A DNA stretch of 64,000 nt from Lojkania enalia (taxonomy: Eukaryota > Ascomycota > Dothideomycetes > Pleosporales): contig ML986580.1 in assembly GCA_010094045.1 (NCBI GenBank), positions 698,059-762,058 of the forward strand. Direction: 5' to 3'. The notes beneath the pieces were generated by a model. The model did not search any database and was not told where the DNA came from. It saw only the letters and a program-made list of their open reading frames with translations. Made by a program: the position numbers and the translations under genes. Each line of letters opens with the position of its first letter. Position 1 is the first letter of the stretch. Of this stretch, positions 59,185 to 64,000 are shown piece after piece.

Positions 59185-59961
59185 GTTAGAATAGTGCTTG
59201 GTGGAGATGAGATGAATTGCGATGAGGGAGGTATGTACGCGCTTTTGTAGTTGAATTGAAGGTTGAGTCACGTATTTGGAGTTCTGGGTATAGATTGATT
59301 TCGGAACTAGGGTCCGCGATTTGAATATTCTTGGCTTAACCTAGATTGGAGACTTGAGGCTCATGGGTTGGGATGATGGTGATCCGGATACTTTCCCGAC
59401 AGGATGGTTCTAATCGCGGGGTGAGTCATGCTTCCTGGATGCTAACGTTAATCGTAGAACTTCATTAATACGAAGCGCGCAGATACGAAACAAACTTTCC
59501 AATTCTGTGCTAAGCGTGAGGGTTTTATATAAGAAGCCATTTTTGAATCCTAATGGAAGTTGTAGGTTTTGATCTAACACAAGATATCACGGAAGGAATA
59601 GTAGATATATTTATAATTAATTTTTAACTAGTATCTATTATCTTGGCTTCACGAACAACTTAGAAGGGGATTTCAGAATATACTATCCACCCGATGCCGG
59701 AACTTTTGGATTCCATCACGTGATAAATATAGTAGAACACACTCTTTCCTCTCTAACGCTCTCCATATACTTGTCCGATTATCTATTATTTTTTGAGAGT
59801 AGATATCCTCTAAGTAGCGTAGAATTCACAGTTACAATTCGGCAACTATGCCTTTAACCACGATATATTCAACTCCTAATATTGTGTGGGAAATCCCCAT
59901 GGCCCATTAAGAGTCTGTCCCTACAAATTTAATCTTCCCTTAATTTCATTTGCCATTGCGC
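59185..59961. other. AT-rich region beside the PKS relic
   Basis: Presumed promoter of the PhzF-like gene on the left; otherwise AT-rich DNA with no recognisable gene. Confidence 0.4.
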
Positions 59962-61894
59962 TTACCTTGAAAGGTAGTGAGTTCCAAAAACAGAAAAGGG
60001 AGGGGCGTTTATGCCCGCAAATGGCATCGTCATCAATGAGAACCGATTTCCGTCGACCGGTAAAACATCAATGTTGTCTTTGGGGATCAGATCATCCCAC
60101 CGAAACCTTCCCCGAATAAAGTCCCGCCGATCATCTAGTACCCACTCCATGAGTTCCTGCTCCTCAGTCATGTCTGGACGTGAGACATTCTTTTCATAAT
60201 TGTAAGGTTATACGTATAGCACAATCCCTAATAAGGACTAGCCCTGATATCATGTGATATCTAGAACAGACGGCATAAATAGCCTCGATCCTCCATAGAT
60301 ATGAATCAACACAGTTTTCCTCCTCATCTGCCCCGATACTTTACAATGATCAATGCTGTGTCAGGTAGCCGTTAGTAGTATCCTTGGTGCTCGCCCTACT
60401 GGCATAGGGAAGGAGGTGTATCAATGAAGGCTTGGAAGGTTGCGAAGGCATGGGGATCGTTCATCTTCTAACACCGGTTGAAATCACCCCCTTGGTATCC
60501 ATATTTTGGGTAGAGATACTTTTATTTGGCTCCTGATTGCTAACTTCCCTAAATCTGTCGATACCATCGAAGAAGTCCAGTAAGCTCAATGAGAAAGGCT
60601 GTACAAAGGCTGGGCAAACTAAATGAAGGCCAATTCCCGCGCATGCTCACATTTTTCTACGAGCTGGAGTGCTGCCTCGTACATCATGACATCCCCTGCC
60701 GAATATCCCACAAATGTGAACGGGCCTTGAGGCTGCTAGCGTCGGATCTCCTCGAGATAAAGGCCAGTGATTTGAGAAAGTGGGAGGTCAAATTCTGATG
60801 GAGTGTTCGGAAATAGGCTATTCAGTCCAACCACCGCAATGGGGAAACGAAGCACCGTAGAAATGTATAGTGGCAGCAATGCCAAGCCCACCTGGGAAAG
60901 CAAAGATACTGTGTGTAAAGCTAGTAGGCTGTCCTTGAACTAGGATCGAAGAAGTTTTGTATAGAAGCCTGTTAATTAGCTCAACCTCCGAGCTGTTTGG
61001 AGCACGAAGCAATGGTGGAGGTTGGACGCTGTTGAATCCGCAAACCAAATGGATGTTACTCGACTCTTTGGATATATCGCGGGACCAATTGATATGCGTA
61101 AAGCCTGAGTCTCGAAGTACTTTGTCACAAGTTACTTCATCTACTAGCGCGTGTGTTCGACTATTGGAGAATTCCCACCAGCCCTCGAGCATATCAAAAA
61201 CGATATCAAACCACGCCATTTTTTAGCCAACCTTATTAAATAGCTGCGCCAAAACCACCCACCCCAACATTCCCTAGATGTTTTTGCAAGAAACAACAAG
61301 TCAGGTGACAGACACTATTTGTCGAAACGATCGCGAGATATGGCTTATGTGCAATTGTAGAAACCGTAGGGTTCTCAATGTCTAAGGCTCGGAATATCAT
61401 ATCCTTCTATGGAAATAATCTTTGCTCCATTTTTCGAACCTTTATTGGCGAGATCTAGGCGAACGCGTAGGTGAACTCTGTTTTGTAGCCAGTGAGTTCA
61501 TCGATTAGGGATTTTTTGTTCCACTTATACCCTCCGGATTTTCAAGAATGCGAATACTCTCGGGTGAGCGGATCTTCTTAAATGTACTTATTAAAAAAAG
61601 GAGAAAATATCTTTGCTGCCGTTCTGAAGACAGGATTACTACTGCGAATTTCTCTAATAGTTCACGGCTTGCTTTTGCGCCGAAGCGTAATTTGACACCG
61701 TCCGCATTTCCCGTCAACTCATATAGAAATTGGGAGTCGGTAAATCTCAACAATTTACTCTCGGATTTGTAGGTCGAGAATTGATTGATTATAAAGTTGT
61801 GATGAACCGAAGGCAACATCGATTTCCCTTCAGTAGTTTGTCCGAAAGCGTTATTATCGTTCTTGCAAATCGAATTAACTTCTTTCAATTCCAA
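59962..61894 (-). pseudogene. Relic of a non-reducing polyketide synthase (methyltransferase and thioesterase domains)
   Basis: Reading the minus strand, pieces appear in the order expected for the C-terminal half of a fungal non-reducing PKS. At 61894-61505: LTGNADGVKLRFGAKASREL and IRILENPEG, the start of the C-methyltransferase. At about 61500-61240, with stops: FTYAFA then ISPIKVRKMEQ and IFRALDIENPTV. At 61219-60818: LEGWWEFSNSRTHALVDEV and DSGFTHINWS (end of the methyltransferase), then a link to SIFAFPGGLGIAAT (start of the thioesterase). At about 60840-60570: GPFTFVGYSAGDVMMYEAAL with the Ser elbow. At 60171-59962: VDGNRFSLM, where the catalytic His is now Arg. Multiple stops and frame changes make it non-functional. 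The ketosynthase half is not seen here. Confidence 0.75.
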
Positions 61895-62949
61895 GAATCC
61901 GCAGGTATAATGTCTAATTCTGTTTGTGAATTGCTATTTTGGGAAGAAATTCTCTATCACGCAAGCTTTTAAGGAGACAACCAAACTTTGCAAAAGCCTA
62001 TATGATATACGCTATCACAAGCCGCAAATGCAGCGGATGGGCCTGGTCCCAGTAAATGTCAAACCCAGTCTCTATCGAGAGTGAGGCGAAAAGGCAACAT
62101 TAGAAGCTTTTTTGTTGCCACCCTCTGGGTGCAGGGTAATATTTCTAGTTACATGAATGGTTGAATGTTCCTAGTTTGCTTGAAGCTGTGTTGTAGCCAA
62201 GTCGTTGTCTAGATCTTCGATGTGAAGTGGAAGAAATACATTCCCCGAAACTCCTATCTTCTTGAGGGCTCGACGAGTCATATTGATAACTAGCAGGTCT
62301 AAGTCAGATTCGAGCCACGTGCACGTCCCATTTGATCAGCCCGGCGTTCAAGAGGTTGACAAAATAAATAGAAGCTCATGCATGCGAGATTATCATGCTT
62401 GGTTTGATATAATGATACCGAAAATCTAGGTTTGATTAGGTCCCAATTGTATCGACTAGGTGTGGTAGCTGAGCTCCTTTGCCAAAGTCTCCAATTATAA
62501 CAATATAGGTTTTGTTAAGCTGAGTGATATGCGTATTAGAGTTTCGGTTTCGTGATCTTTATCTCATTTGAGATACCTGGATCAATTGAGGCTTTTTCAA
62601 TCGCTTCGGCTGAGGAAGTAGCTTCGCTAAGAACAAAAGCTCGGAAGACTATTAAGGCAAGCGATTTCTACCTTTCCGCATAGTGATCGCTCGTTCATAA
62701 ACTCAATAATCCAGGAGATATTGTCGATCCTCCCTTTGATATCTGCTATTTCTCTATGAGTAGGTTCCCAATAATTCTGTATAAGAGCCACCAATCTAGT
62801 GATAAGCTTGAAACCATCTTCTAAAGGACGGAATGCTAGCAATATAGAGCACGGATAGTTCACCAAAACTATAGCCTAGTAACCGATTTACTTAAAGGCT
62901 ACTCTTAGGTCAGGACTTCGCTATAAAATGCTAGAGAACGAAGAATATA
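61895..62949. other. Coding-like remnants upstream of the PKS relic
   Basis: On the minus strand, frames with coding character occur at about 62330-62160 (LESDLDLLVINMTRRALKKI then LPLHIEDLDNDLATTQL) and at 62866-62627 (RPLEDGFKLITRLVALIQNY and WIIEFMNERSL), with a further piece (EATSSAEAIEKASIDPGISN) after a frame change. None is assignable. They could belong to the decayed PKS locus or to other dead genes. Confidence 0.3.
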
Positions 62950-63099
62950 GTGTCGCGTATCAGGGAGCATCAATTGCTGAGGCAAATATTGATGTATTGA
63001 AGAAGGGTAAGTGACCTGCCTCGGTAGAAGCTGGCAATGGCGAGACTATATAGGCCTGAAAACAGACCAACTATAATAGGATAGTAGAAACATGTGACA
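62950..63099 (+). repeat. 150-bp dispersed repeat, copy 2
   Basis: Ungapped match to 17432-17581 with six transition differences. At five of the six, copy 2 has T or A where copy 1 has C or G. It lies close to the decayed PKS locus. Confidence 0.85.
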
Positions 63100-63590
63100 T
63101 ATAGTGTGAGTTCCAATTATATTTCAACGCTCTGGGAGAGTATATTATAAAGATAAACAAGTAATTTACTTTTGTCGTATTTATTAAAATAGGAGCGAAT
63201 GGACCTGCGTAAACGCACTGTCTCTCTTGAAATCTGAGGGGTACGCCTAGATTGGCCCATAAATACTAGGACAACATGATTCTGTTTGGTTAGATTGCTG
63301 CGATCGGTGATTCGGGAATGCGCTATTAATACTTGCCCTCCCTGGTGATGGAGGTAGCCACATAAGCTGTGGAGACCTGTAACTGTTTTTGAGAAAACGT
63401 GCGCGAAATCGAGATTCTGCCTACGGAATAGGCTGTATTCAGAACATTTCCATCAACTGAAGAACATGGATCGGGGAACCTAAAGTCGACCTGCGGATAA
63501 CGGGATCACTTTAGAGTAGTACTAGTCTAGCGTAATTAATCTGCTAGCAGTACAACTTGGCATAACAGCGTAGCATATTTATTATCTAAG

Positions 63591-63900
63591 GTGCGATTTT
63601 CTACTTCTCATCAACATTCACTCCTAGGCCCGCGCGTAAGGCACTACATCCTCTCCAATCCTAAGTGTTTAATCTTAATATCTTTTATTATAGACCTTAC
63701 CATCAGTGCATTAATTGCTCGAATTGAAGTGCTTGAAAACCACGTAACCAATCAAGCCGAAGATCCCGGAAGTAAACAAACGCACAGAGAGCTTCTCGAG
63801 GCTGTCCAGAAGCCTTGTATTGCTCTACAACATTTTGGATAGCTCATTAAAGAGATTCTCTTCGGCGTATGTCTTCAAATAGATATATTCAATTGATCTA
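63591..63900 (+). pseudogene. Possible relic of a fungal O-methyltransferase N-terminus
   Basis: A plus-strand frame contains ISALIARIEVLENHVTNQAE and RELLEAVQKPCIALQHFG, which resembles the N-terminal helices of fungal secondary-metabolite O-methyltransferases. It stops at TAG (63840-63842), and similar coding text (KEILFGVCLQIDIF) continues in frame, also broken. A TATTATAG acceptor-like site lies at about 63686-63693. The match is from memory and weak; the window ends before the expected core. Confidence 0.3.
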
Positions 63901-64000
63901 GATGTGAAAAATTAATGTTGACATCTCTCCGCCAATAATTTACTCCTAAATATTGGCGTGGACCTGAGAATATTCAAGTTTATTACAACTACGGAAAAGC

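Noticed and set aside
59185..59271. Longer N-terminus of the PhzF-like protein
   Set aside because: The extra 29 residues depend on a GTG start; the ATG at 59184 is the first acceptable start.
1..64000. CRISPR array, rRNA or viral genes
   Set aside because: No spaced identical short repeats, no rRNA-like core sequence and no viral protein features were seen on either strand.

Overview
This window looks like nuclear DNA of a filamentous ascomycete, most likely a leotiomycete or close relative. The evidence is the gene families present (NRT2 nitrate carrier, PKA catalytic subunit ending in HLFPDF, Clr5-ankyrin protein, NACHT-ankyrin NLR, GT8-like protein, remains of a non-reducing polyketide synthase) and many short introns of about 45-120 nt with GTNNGT-type donors and CTAAC/CTGAC-like branch sites. 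The taxon is inference. Intron coordinates were rebuilt by hand from splice signals, reading frame and protein continuity; no transcript data were available.

Layout. 0-9.6 kb is gene-poor, with one secreted SGNH-like protein (3.4-4.0 kb). 9.6-31 kb is mostly a minus-strand block: Clr5-ankyrin protein, NRT2 nitrate transporter, CLC chloride channel, zinc alcohol dehydrogenase, a large CBM48 glycogen-binding protein with a probable C-terminal membrane anchor, and an MFS drug/polyamine-type transporter with a broken frame. 32.5-37.4 kb is conserved: Prp38 splicing factor, a divergent GT8-like protein, and the PKA catalytic subunit. 38.8-54 kb is accessory: two broken genes of unknown function, an intact DD34E Tc1/mariner-type transposase, another decayed gene, an orphan 'RQVHREA' protein, a large NACHT-ankyrin NLR, and a DUF7587-like gene with a nonsense codon. 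54.9-59.2 kb holds a class 3 lipase and a PhzF-like protein. 59.9-64 kb is decayed: a non-reducing PKS relic (methyltransferase plus thioesterase) and a possible O-methyltransferase relic, suggesting a dead secondary-metabolite locus.

Three themes stand out. First, two housekeeping-type genes each contain a microexon (19 nt in the nitrate transporter, 17 nt in the alcohol dehydrogenase) that automatic gene finders easily miss; both restore a conserved motif exactly. Second, decay is widespread, and a 150-bp repeat at 17.4 kb and 62.95 kb differs at six sites, all transitions, which is suggestive of RIP-like mutation. Third, the accessory part combines an NLR, a transposase and several pseudogenes. 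No tRNA, rRNA or CRISPR array was recognised by eye.
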